Below are positions 12,048 through 22,403 of a DNA stretch of 64,000 nt, piece after piece. The stretch lies in assembly GCA_010015805.1 (NCBI GenBank), contig ML978136.1, positions 310,001 through 374,000 of the forward strand, read 5' to 3'. This DNA is from Rhizodiscina lignyota. Lineage: Eukaryota; Ascomycota; Dothideomycetes; Aulographales; Rhizodiscinaceae. The number at the start of each line of letters is the position of its first letter. Position 1 is the first letter of the stretch. Below the pieces are notes generated by a model. That model had not been told where the DNA came from and ran no database searches. It saw only the letters and a list, made by a program, of their open reading frames with translations. The position numbers were made by a program, and so were the translations under genes.

Positions 12048-12778
12048 GTTGCGGGCTGCAGACTAGAAACTAGATCCACCCGTATAACTGTGAAACACAA
12101 AACCGTAGCGAGTATAAGAACCATTTAGCAGCCTAAAGTATCAGAAAAGAAAGTAAGGTGGAGTGTTCACAAGCTTTGCACAAACGAGGTGATGCCGCGG
12201 CACACATGTCGCACGAGAACCTATCCTGCTCACTTATATCCCTGTATACATTCGGCTCGTTCTTGATCAAGGCAAGACATACATATCTCCTCGCTTGATA
12301 CGTGCGTTAAGAGTACGAAATGAAGAGGCCGGAGGTTTGAACATACCGTCGGAAAGTTGGCTCTCCGCGAGCATACTTCTAGTGGTCGATGAGACTTGAG
12401 CGAGTGAGTCTACCATACTTCAGGAGCGAGCATGGTCAGTGCTGGCCGGATCCATTTGCTATTTGCACGCCAACTCTGCGAGCTCTCTTCCGTATCAAAT
12501 ACATAGTTACGATGGATGTTGAAGGGAAGTGAGATGGCTCGGGTCTTGTTGATATGCCACTGTGGCTTGAGATAATCACCAGCCACACGTAACGGCAATT
12601 TGCGGCAAGTGCGATCCATGGATGTGGGGAAAGGACCAGCAAAACCTCGGCGCTGCATCTTCCATGCAACGTCCTTCGATGTTGCTGCGCACCGTCAGCG
12701 GAGATGTAGTCCATTAACGATCAGGACTACGAGTCCTTCATCTTAATAAATATTGAAATCAGCTTTCACGTTCCAATC
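12048..12778. other. Divergent promoter region between P450 and VOC genes
   Basis: This region drives two divergent genes. An 82-codon minus-strand frame (12410-12658) looks weakly protein-like but has no recognisable domain and no splice context, so it is not called as a gene. No repeats seen. Confidence 0.45.
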
Positions 12779-13829
12779 ATGTCTAGACCACAAGGCGCCG
12801 GATCAGCGGCCAACATTTCCCCTGTGAGACTTCGCCAAATTGCTCTGGTTGCGAAGGATTTGGACAAAGCTGAAAAATTATTGGTATGTACGATGAAGAC
12901 TATTATCGTGGTACGCTATTGATATGACCTCTCTAGACTTCCGTCATTGGCACCGAGGTCGTCTTCAGAGACCCAGTGGTCGAGCAATGGGGCCTCAAGA
13001 ATATTCTCGGTACAGTTCGCAAGATCAGTGTACTCTTGGCGCATTCGCTCACCAGATATCCAGTTCCGATAGGTGGCGATATCATTGAAGTTGTGGCACC
13101 ATTTAAAGATGGCACTACTGCTGGCCGCCTCATCTCCAAGCGCGGCGACGGCGGGTACATGATCATCATGCAGAATGGAGATGCGGAGAAGTCCAAGAAC
13201 TACATTGTTTCGAAAGGCCTCGGCAAGGTGATCCATGAACACAAGGCGGAGGGCTCGTTCTCTGTGCAGTATCACCCAAAGGGGATCAAGGGTGAGTAAC
13301 AGCTATTTTATCACCAAATGAAGTGGGCCGCTATGTCTGACGTTGTTTCCTTAATGCAGGTGGCATGATGCCAGAGCTCTCCTCGCACGCTATCACACCC
13401 TCGAATAAGACACCTCTGCAAGCGCGCTTCTCACCGTGGCACGCGTGTGGGCCCGACTACGAGTCGTACTCAGCTGCCATGGAGCGTCACGGTGACCTTT
13501 CCCTCATCGGTGCAATCCTCAGGCTAGCACCCGGCGACAATGACCCAGAAAGCGGCAGTAAGCAGTGGGAAGAGCTCTTTGGAGTTGCGAGGAGTAGAGA
13601 CTTACTGGCGTTTACGAATGCACGAATGGGGTTCGTTCCGGGGAGGCAAGGGGAGCCAGAAGGTTTGGTATCGATAACAATTGGAGTGAAGGGACAGAAG
13701 AAGTTAGATGAGATCTATCAGAGAGCGAGAGAACAGGGTCTGTCTGGCGAATATGGCGGGATTGATATGATTGGCGTGAGATGGTATTTTGTTCATATGG
13801 GCGAGCCGGCGACGGGAAGTAAGCTGTGA
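12779..13829 (+). CDS. VOC / glyoxalase-like domain protein, 291 aa
   Basis: Vicinal-oxygen-chelate fold protein. Members include dioxygenases, glyoxalases and isomerases, and also non-enzymatic binding proteins. Exons 12779-12883, 12937-13009, 13064-13291 and 13360-13829 give 292 codons in frame; introns are 53, 54 and 68 nt. The N terminus has RLRQIALVAKDLDKAEKLL, the usual start of a VOC module, followed by DIIEVVAPFKDGTTAGR and GGYMIIMQNGD. A second half-module ends in WYFVHMGEPATGSKL. The metal ligands are not obvious, so activity is uncertain. Its position, divergent from the P450, suggests a role in the same pathway. It may instead act on a reactive carbonyl side product. Confidence 0.8.
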
Positions 13830-14813
13830 ACACCTCCAGCGGGACATGAGAATGAGTGGAAGTGTTACAAAAAGTGTGAGTAGTGTTTGTATAACACTCA
13901 GCTGTTCCTGTCGTACCGCAGAGTGCATCAGCCGCGATCACGTATCAAGACACAAATACCTAATGCCTCTTTGATCTCGCTTATTCTCCTTCCCAGGGCC
14001 CTTAACCATAACACAAGCACTCTTTGTCTCTTCTCTAAAGAATTAACTGTTACCTTGCAAGGTGTAGGCAAGAGGGTCTCACGGTAATAGCAAATGTTGC
14101 ACCGGAAGCGAAAGAGAATAGGAGTTGAGTTCTGACTGTGAGGACATTCCGCCGACGTTGGGTAGTAGATGCGAGACGACGCTAGCAACGAGGTGTAGAT
14201 GACTTGCCTCATCGGATAAAGCGAATGATAGAGGCAGAGCAGCATTTCTGATATGCGAATGGAAGTGTGATCGTACCAGCAAAGCCAACTACCACCACAA
14301 CACAGCTGAATTGCAGGTAATTTCCAAGTCGTAAGGCCGGCACTCACGGTTCACACACAATTGAAACCATCAGCCGCCGCCGGTTCGAACTCGTAAAAAC
14401 CTTCCTTCGCCGCATTGTTAGGATATCCTAAGTTTTGAATATCTTTGTACTCGATGTTCTGTTGGGAACATAGCAATGTCGCATCACCTTCAATCATTCC
14501 AGCCATCAGTGAATCCTCGAGCACTGCCATGAGCTCGAAGACAACGCTACAAGCAGACAGATATTTGGCAAACTCCATACCACACTCCAGACATTTTTAC
14601 GCGCTGGACAAATTCTTCAGTTCATAAACCAGAAATTGACACTCCAGACGCAATCGAATGCATCAGTCATCTGTCACTAATAGTACAAAATCATTCTTCC
14701 CTATGTGGGTTTCGAGTGTCTCTTTACTCGCATTCCTCTAGGGCATTGCCGGATTAGGTGGTGGAGGAATTGACGAAGGCGACAGTGAGGGAATAATCCA
14801 AGTTGTTGGATCA
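13830..14813. other. Intergenic region, VOC gene to RSM10
   Basis: No firm gene. A 75-codon minus-strand frame from the ATG at 14578 to 14351 is acidic and plausible as a small protein (start MEFAKYLSACSVVFELMAVL), but nothing else supports it. A GGTTCGAA stretch near 14382 resembles a tRNA B box but lacks an A box and cloverleaf. No repeat seen. Confidence 0.35.
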
Positions 14814-15694
14814 CTATCGAGATACGTCGGAGAGCCCTTCTGGCTTTTGCCGCTCCTTTTCAGCTGTAGCTCCCAGCAGGTTCTGAACCTTCTTCTTCAG
14901 CTCTTGTCCATGCTCATCTGCGAGGCCTAGTCTTTTAAATTCTTGTTCTACACCATATTGCATCTCTTTAGCTTCTCGATCCATCCGTTTCGCAAGATCC
15001 AGCCCTTCATACTCCCACATGTTCGCTTTCATGCCAACGCCATGGTATCCTCTCTTCTCAAGGTATGCCAACCAAAGCTGTACCGTTTCCGGATTGCCAT
15101 CCTGAATTTGAATTAAGCGCCGACACGTCCTTCGCTCGAAGTTCTCCTGGCTTTTCTTGTGCGCAAAATTACTCCTCGGTACTGTCCATCTTTCAATTAT
15201 GCGTGGGAGAGGAACCGGGCCCTTGGCGGGAAGATTAAGGAAGTAGGCAGCTCGCATTGCAAAGTCGGCGAAGAAATCGAGATTGCGGACGCTATATGAG
15301 CGGAGCTGGAGGTTACAGACAGGTAGTCCGTATTTAGGAGTGCGGCGAAGTGGACGAAGATACATGGCTTGGACGGCACGGGGTACTGGGAGGGTTTCGA
15401 TAGTGCGCGCGACATCGGGAGGAAGTGGTCTGTTGAGAGGTCAACAAATTCTGTAATGTTAAACAGAGCCTCTGTACGCGTACTGGGAAGAGCTCGGTGC
15501 TATGCCGAAGGCATTGGTTTGATTTTCATCTTTGACATTGGCCAGTCCTGCTCGCCGGGCTTGGGCCAGGAGAGGCGTGGATTGTGATAACTGCTAGATC
15601 AGCGATATTCTGAAGCTCCTTCATGGGAACATTGACTCACTTTAATTCGCTTCAGCAGGCTGAAAGGCGACCTTGAGTACGACGGAGCAGCCAT
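14814..15694 (-). CDS. RSM10: Mitochondrial 37S ribosomal protein uS10m (RSM10), about 258-260 aa
   Basis: Component of the mitochondrial small ribosomal subunit, homologous to bacterial S10. Exon 1 (15694-15641) gives a basic leader, MAAPSYSRSPFSLLKRIK, suited to mitochondrial import. Exon 2 runs from 15590 to either 15478 or 15484; both donors (GTACAG, GTACGC) keep the frame. Exon 3 (15429-14814) holds the conserved S10 domain: LRSYSVRNLDFFADFAMRA, GPVPLPRIIERWTVPRSNF, and KSQENFERRTCRRLIQI. The C-terminal extension with charged helices is usual for fungal RSM10. Single-copy core gene, well conserved. It marks a short housekeeping island between two accessory clusters. Confidence 0.95.
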
Positions 15695-16522
15695 TGTGAT
15701 GTGTACACATTTCTTGCTTGGTGAAAGTTGATATCGCGCTAAAGCGCAGCAAAGTCGTTCAACCAATCGGAGAGATCTATTTTTGCGGGCCCCTTCAACA
15801 ACCACAACTTTTCGGGTACGTACATTTCTCCATCTGCTGCCTACATACCTTAACTCTGCATGTAGCTGATCAAGCTTCTCACCTGCATCAAACGATGGAT
15901 CACCTTGCGATCATGAGCGGAAATCCACCATTACTTAGCCCAGACTCCGCCGGACTCGGTCCCGATACGTCACCATATGTTAGCACCACGTAGTCAAGTT
16001 TCCCGACCCGCAGCCGCCTGTCTCGCTGGTGTGATGAAGCTGCGTAGTGTGAAACTAAGTCAATGATCAGTTCATTTTTGTGGAGTCTGTTTCCTTCAGA
16101 ATTTCGTGACTCTCTACGACGTCCGTCTCAAGCCGGCGGTTCCGCGCAAAGAATCACAAGACAATTGTTTACGATCTCATTCCTCCGTGGCATCCTACAC
16201 GTCGGATGCGGTCAAGTCGCGGTGAAGAAAGCCAAGCGTGCTGAAGCCTAATCAAAGGACATTCTTAGCCCTCGTTGGGCTTTATACGGCGGATGAGATT
16301 CTGGAGGCAGCCTAATATGATTATTCCGCTTTGAGCTGGCGTATCAGACCCTCACAGGCAATATTCACATGATTTCTTAATCTGTGTAATGGTCTAAATG
16401 AAGGAGCTGATAATCATCAATAAGAAAGTCGCCGTGGACATGGCGGCAGCTGCCGGCAAATAGGCGGTGGTCGAACGGACATGGCGGCCGTACGAAAGCA
16501 CGCGACTGGTGACAGAAGCATC
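15695..16522. other. Intergenic region, RSM10 to ubiquitin-like gene
   Basis: Several short frames on both strands but none with a domain or good splice context. It should contain promoters of RSM10 (minus) and of the ubiquitin-like gene (plus). No repeat seen. Confidence 0.45.
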
Positions 16523-17553
16523 ATGCAGCTCAAAAGAACACGTCAATCTGGGTAACTGCTGCGGCCACTTCGTGAGCGCAGCCTTGCAATATCGATAATA
16601 CACGCTGACTTCGCTTCAGCGCTTCGTCAGCACCCGTACCGGTGCTCCCGGGGGCCCTGGGGCTGGAGCCCCCAACAGCCGGATAAAAGAAAAGGACATC
16701 GATCTCCAAAATATTTTGGTTAGCATTACGATCGATTTGGATAAGAAGACCGATATCAAAATCTTCGAAGAATACTTCAAGAAACGATCGCCGTCCTGCG
16801 TCAAGGTTGTCCGATTGAAGCAGATCCAATCAACTGGACCTACGGATCTTGAGACCAGCACCCCTAAGTCTGCATCAAGCCTTGTTTACACTGGAACAAG
16901 CGTAAACACTTTGACAACAAAGACCTGTTTTCGCGACAAAAGCACGTCCTTTTCATTGTGGACAATTCCTCGAGCGTTTAGCGCCTAAATCTACTCCTTT
17001 CTCCGTGGACCTCTGCAACAAGAATCCAAAGTTGTCGTTTGAAATCGCGATGGTGTTCGACGACGACGAAAGACTTTCCATCAGCGGCAGCGACACCTCA
17101 TCAAACTCCACGCTAGCACGCAAACGACTGGCGTCGTCCCCAGACATTTATTCGGACGGATATGACAATGCTTGCCGGCAAGTCTTTGTCAAAGGCCTGC
17201 AAGGCCGGACCCTCGTATTCCATTTCGAAGTCCCTCCCCGGTCGTGGGAGTTCGTCGATCGGGTGGCCGACGAAGTTGGTTTACCAGCCGACAGGCTGAG
17301 CCTTTTCTTTAGAGGTCGCCGTTTAAATTCAACGAACATGGGTCTACCCAACAACGCAACCATACACGCGACAATCAATGCGTACAGTCCATCATCAGAT
17401 GACGAGGACGATGACGAGACTGGATGGTATTCTTTCTACGAAGAAAATCCCTCTTTGCGGTGGTACGACGCAGATGAGCTGTCAAGCTTGAGACAAGCTC
17501 GCTATGCATCACATCTCAAGTCAATGTGGACAAAGAGAAGACCGAAGCATTAA
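16523..17553 (+). CDS. Ubiquitin-like domain protein; 5' exon structure uncertain
   Basis: The 3' part from the ATG at 17050 to the stop at 17553 is solid: a serine-rich start, then a ubiquitin-like fold (VFVKGLQGRTLVFHFEVP, then ADRLSLFFRGRRLN and LPNNATIHATINA), an acidic run, and a basic C terminus MWTKRRPKH. There is no C-terminal Gly-Gly, so it is probably not a conjugated modifier. Upstream, coding-like lysine-rich stretches appear in changing frames: SITIDLDKKTDIKIFEEYF, then HWNKRKHFDNKDLFSRQKHV, then STPFSVDLCNKNPKLSF. A start at 16523 with introns 16550-16630, about 16800-16872, and about 16972-17018 would link all of them in frame. A damaged gene is the alternative. Role unknown. 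Confidence 0.6.
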
Positions 17554-18199
17554 GAGGTGTGATTTGCTATCCATCTTTTCTCCATTGTCGTTATTATCGC
17601 TTTTGTGAGTGTACTTATATGACGATTCATGAACCATGGGCGAATTAAGGTTTGGAGTCCGACGCGACTTAGATATTATCGTAAACGTCCGCATTGTTTT
17701 TCTCAGCGCGAACCGAATAGCGTCATGAGCTCTAAAATGTCCAAGATTTGCCCCATTCTTTTGGATTGTAATTCCACCTTTCCCTACTCGCCAGATTCTC
17801 TCGATTTAGCGTGAGCGCACCTGAAGGACCCAACGGAGATGTTCCCTATCGCGATAGACCAGTAACGCTAGGACGGTTAGGTTAAGGCGACCATCTCTGA
17901 CATAGTTCTTGTGAAGGCCATTAGTTTACTCACAAACCAACTTGTTTATGAAGGGATATGGCAGAAAACTAATACAGTGCAATTCTACTCCTCCTATCCT
18001 GCTCCTGAGAAAAGGACGAACGTAGCTTCGATCAGATTATATAGCTACTCTAACCCCAATTAGTACTAGCGGCCATATTCCTTCATAATTTAGCACAGGG
18101 TCTGCGGACATGAGATGCTTCTCCGCAACCACACCCTAATTTGCCCGTACTTCCAACCTGTCTGAATCTCTTACACAAGAGAGATAATGCGATCTCACA
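17554..18199. other. Intergenic region upstream of the second regulator
   Basis: No gene or repeat seen. This is the promoter side of the Zn2Cys6 regulator that starts at 18200 and the boundary between the RSM10 island and the second accessory cluster. Confidence 0.5.
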
Positions 18200-20385
18200 A
18201 TGAATGAAGCCGCAAAGGGTGATCAAAAGCGCGTCGACAAGCGGAGCAGAGCGTCAGCAGCATGCGAAAACTGCAGGTCACGGAGAACGAAGGTATCCTA
18301 TCATCCCGTCAGATGAAATCATCTACTTAAACTTCCTTCGCCAGTGCATTGTACCAGAGAATGCGACGTCATGCAACTATTGTCGTGAAAACAACCTGAC
18401 CTGCGCTTTCAGGCATGACGATGAGCGGAAGAGGTATGATATCGCCTCTTGACTCTCTGTAAAGCTGTAACTCAAACGCCTAAGGCCAATTTCAAGAGCA
18501 TATGTGAGCTCGTTAATCGATCGAATTGATCTTTTGGAAAGGACCCTCCGGGACTTCGGACACGATGTGCCACCAGCTTTTACGTATCCCCCGAGGCATT
18601 CCGATCACGATGCGGTGGGGAAACCCTTTCAACGAGACGATAGGGATTTTCCACGCAGAATTGCGAATACTGAAGATATGGGCTCAAAGAAACAGGAAGC
18701 GGTGACTGAATCTCTACCAAGCCATGAAACTGAGGATTTTGACGAAATAACACCGGCAATATACCTGGGCGACGCAGGCTCTCCCAGTAACGTACTTCAG
18801 CAGTTCCCTCCAGATGTCAGATCTTATGTCAGAAAATCATTTGACACATACTACAACGTCTTGGGACACCTCGATATCGATCGTCTACTGGAAATGCCAG
18901 CGGAGAATCCAAACGAGCGCTCCGAACTTCTCGCTTTATGTATATTCGCCATGGGCTTCAAATTTGCAGATCATGACCATCCGGTCCTCCAATATGATGC
19001 CATTCTGCAAGAGAAGAAGACAGCATTACATGAAGAAGCGAAGGCAATGTTTGAGCGCAATTGTGGCATCTACAAGAACTTGACGATGGTTCGGGCAGCA
19101 ATCATGATCTCGGATCTGGAAGTTGCCGCTGGAAAATTAGATTCAGGTTGGAGATACTCGAGTAGGCCTCTCTACCGAGTTGTTCTGAGACCCAGATATT
19201 AGCTAACGCTGCTGTGCAGAACGAGCTATTGAGATGCTATCTGACGTTCTTCAGAGCTCGCCTATTCTCGAGAATGGTGATTCACTCGCTCGCGTGGGTA
19301 TAGTCAGGGACCTTGTGTCATCTTTATTCGTACGAGAAAGGTGCGGTATCTTTGCCATTAGCTGGACGCTACTAACGCAGCCTAGTTTCTGGATGGTCTT
19401 TCGTAATCGTCCTATTGGATTCGATTCCGCACGAATTATAGACGTCCATCTTGCCGAACAACTTGCACTTCTTGGAAAGAGTAATCGGCCGCTTAACGAT
19501 CAGCAAGGCAAAGGCAATTTTATCGAACGGTGGCAAGAACTCCTGTCTCTCGCAACGGAGATCATGCACAGCCTATACTCAGGCAAAAGCGAAACTCCAT
19601 CATTCCATCTCATTACCAAACTTGATCGCAGGCTGCACACGTGGTATACCGGTCTACCAGACGCTTTCCGGCTGTTCACCAACGAAACGAAAACACATGC
19701 CCCAAAGTACTTCTTCATGCAGTAAGGCAAGAGGCCACATCTTTGCATTCAAGTGTGTTAACCCCGCTACAGTAAACAGTATCATGCAGCTTTAATACTA
19801 CTCCACTGGCAATCTGCATCATACAACTTCGGAAACCTGGATGGTACCGGTCAGTTCGCCAACAACGCCGCGCACTGTCAGCTCTCTAGAAAGACATGTA
19901 CGAAGAATGCTGTACGAGTGATGAAAATCTTGAAAAGTCAGCAAGAGCACACAGGCTCAAGGGTGCCTCACTTCACAACGCTTCAGTATGCCGCAGTCTC
20001 TGCAATCGCTCTTGTTGCCGGCGTAGAGTTTGCGTTCGATACGAGAGAGCAATCCTCGCTGTTGGAGGACCTACGCTGCGTAACAGATGTCTTAGCGGAG
20101 ATATCTCAAACATACGAACCTGCGAAGAACATGTCCAACACGCTCGCAGCAATGATTGCGGAATCTGATGTGAACCTGAAAAGGCTCATCGCATCCGACA
20201 GCTGCTTTCAAACCAACCTTTTACTTTCGTCACCTCCGAAACCTGGAGATTCCTCGATATTGGATGACCCTTTAAATAACCCGATAGGCCACCAGATTGG
20301 GGATGATTTTCTCACTGCCCTTGATCAAATGGGAACTGATACGACGCTTGGTCCATATTCATCATACATACAGGCTACGGAATAA
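18200..20385 (+). CDS. Zn2Cys6 transcription factor with fungal-specific TF domain, 638 aa
   Basis: Nuclear pathway regulator. Exons 18200-18292, 18345-18433, 18497-19161, 19220-19340, 19386-19721 and 19773-20385 sum to 639 codons in frame. The zinc cluster spans the first splice junction: ACENCRSRRTK then CIVPENATSCNYCRENNLTC, giving six cysteines. A short linker (SLIDRIDLLERTLRDFG) fits a dimerisation helix. The middle homology region contains SFWMVFRNRPIGF and, after the last intron, QYHAALILLHW, both typical of this class. The intron before SFWMV has a perfect TACTAAC branch site. Intact. It faces a broken flavoprotein gene tail-to-tail and is the obvious regulator of that cluster. Target genes are inferred only. 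Confidence 0.88.
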
Positions 20386-20564
20386 GAAGCACCCCAGCTC
20401 TGATCTATCTCCTCTCACGGAATAGTGACATCTGTGCTGCTACAACTTCGACATTGGGTCAACCTCGATGATTGGCATCCGTGTCTCTTGCGTTGTCGGC
20501 CCAATCTTTTCAGGGATAAAGCACCCAAAGGCAGTTGTCGTGTGAGGTCTCCATAAGCTGCCGC

Positions 20565-21926
20565 TCACCGCCGACTGTTCTGCACCCAACCGAGGACAAA
20601 TCCTCCACCAAGGTGCGTACCGCCCATACTCTCCGTAGGAGTAAAACCTCCCGCAGTGTCTCCAACTGCAAAAAGACCCTCTATTGGCCTGCCAAGCGCA
20701 TTCACGACTTGCATGGATCGTGTTGTAGCGAAACCACCACATGTTAAGCCTACTCCGGTAACCATCCGGGCGGCGTAAATTGGGGCTTTGTCGATGCGTT
20801 TACGCTCCTCTGAGAATGCAACACGGCCTGTTTGAGGATCCTTCGTCTCACTGGATGCCAAAAAATCATTCCATGACCGGACGGAGTTTGCCAGCGCTTT
20901 TGCCGGAACATCGATAATACCAGCAAGCTCCTTGAGGGTGTTAGCCTAGATAGGGGTTTCGTTCAACAGCTCATGGATGTATATTCCCTTCGTTCGATAC
21001 GTCTCCGCATCGAATATGTAATGAGCTCTTGCTTCTGGCTGTGCCCTCAAGGCTACAACTCGATCATAGTATGGTCCAGCTTCGTTGTGGAACCGGACGC
21101 CCTGAGCATTGACAGCAATCGCTTCTTGAACCATCGCTGATGCAACAATAACCACTGGTGGAATCACACACATGTTGATGAGGTCTCCACCTGCTGTCTG
21201 GCCCATCAACTGCCCATCTCCTCGGCAGGTGTCGAGGCAAATAGCGGGCGAGGAAGACTCAGTTCGGAGCTGGTATCGGGATCTTAGCGCCGGATTGGCT
21301 TGATAACCTCCTGTTGCGAGGATGACTCCCTTCCGAGCATGGATGCGGAAGGCAGAGATAGTGCCGTTGTTGGCTTTGACGACGACGCCTTTCACGGCCC
21401 GCCCTTCAATGATGAGTTCCTGGGCAGTCGTATTCACGTATGTCTTCACATTCGGCCCTGCGAAATCTTGCTCGAATGCTTGCGGGAACATCTCGGTGTC
21501 TTCGACCGCGTGCAGCCGATTGACAGACGCCTGTAATGGACGCTTGATGAGGTGTGTAAAGCGGACCCCTCACTCAGTTAAAATGTCGTACATTTTAGCG
21601 CTCTGTGGTGCGAAAACCTTGCCTAGCTCCACATCCCATGATATGGGGTATTGAGGACTGTGCTTCTCGATAAGTTTCTCGCAGTCGGCTAAGAATATCT
21701 CTTCGCTGTCTTGAAGACCTTCGGCCCGCTGCATGGCCGTGTCGACAAAGGCGACCCATCCTGTGGACCAAACACTATTACCTCCGATCCTGGGTTGGGC
21801 CTCGATTGATACAACTTGTGCACCTGAGTAGACCGCGCCGGCCACTGCAGAAAGACCACCAGGGCCGGTACCGACGACGACAATGTCGGTCTTTTGGTCA
21901 GTGGCTTTACTGGAATCGAGATACAT
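20565..21926 (-). pseudogene. FAD-binding dehydrogenase (fumarate reductase / KSTD-like flavoprotein), two in-frame stops
   Basis: Member of the FAD-binding-2 flavoprotein family, which includes fumarate reductases and 3-ketosteroid delta-1-dehydrogenases. From the ATG at 21926 one frame of 454 codons runs without introns. It starts TDIVVVGTGPGGLSAVAGA (FAD-binding) and PRIGGNSVWSTGWVAF, has KGVILATGGYQANPALRSRY in the middle, and ends with GLFAVGDTAGGFTPTESMGG then GGGFVLG, the FAD-closing motif. The frame is broken twice without any shift: TGA before GVRFTHL (about 21568) and TAG before ANTLKELAG (about 20947). CGA and CAG, both one C-to-T away, would be natural there. No intron can remove the stops without losing conserved sequence. 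Adjacent to a similarly broken exporter. Confidence 0.85.
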
Positions 21927-22403
21927 AGCTGTTATTGCTCGGAAGATACAACTTTCCACAATAAACTATATACGAGGGACAAATATCCTCTATATGAGGT
22001 TTGAAGCGTACATATTTGCATCCGCCTGGAGATCGTTCGGCAGTTCCCACGCACACAGCGCTCTATGAAAAGTGGACTGGAGCCATGCCTCGACACATAC
22101 TTCTGCCGACCGCCTGTCGTCAACCGAACCTTGCACAGGGTACTTAGAGTCCGCTCAATTAGAATTGTCCAGCGATCTCGGTAGACTAAGGATCTTGATC
22201 ATCGGCACTCGTTAGCCTTGCTATTGGAAACCTATGCGTCCAGACCACCAAGACACTGCCTAACTAAATCACAAGAAACTGGCGAGCAAAATCTACGTTC
22301 AATGATCTCAATCCAACTTTCACCATGGGATCAATATTACAAGATCAGAAGCTGGAGCGTGGTGTTTCATTATTCATAGCCCCTATGCCAACCGCTATGG
22401 TAT
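21927..22403. other. Intergenic region between broken flavoprotein and broken MFS gene
   Basis: No gene or repeat seen. It holds the promoter of the flavoprotein gene and the 3' flank of the MFS gene. Confidence 0.5.

Noticed and set aside
12410-12714. Two overlapping minus-strand frames between P450 and VOC genes
   Set aside because: No known domain and no conserved neighbour pattern; left as intergenic.
14340-14420. GGTTCGAA stretch like a tRNA B box
   Set aside because: No A box at the right distance and no acceptor stem pairing could be drawn.
15718-15993. Open frame of 91 codons opposite and upstream of RSM10
   Set aside because: It overlaps the RSM10 5' end, has no domain, and no convincing splice continuation was found.
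16648-16682. GC-rich palindrome GGGGCTGGAGCCCC
   Set aside because: It lies in a Gly/Ala/Pro-coding stretch and is explained by codon use; no terminator-like role is expected in a fungus.
16530-16829. Minus-strand frame of 99 codons
   Set aside because: It is antisense to the lysine-rich plus-strand coding stretches of the ubiquitin-like gene and has no motif of its own.
20940-21575. Introns removing the stops of the flavoprotein
   Set aside because: Both stops lie in conserved continuous sequence, with no donor and acceptor pair that spares it.
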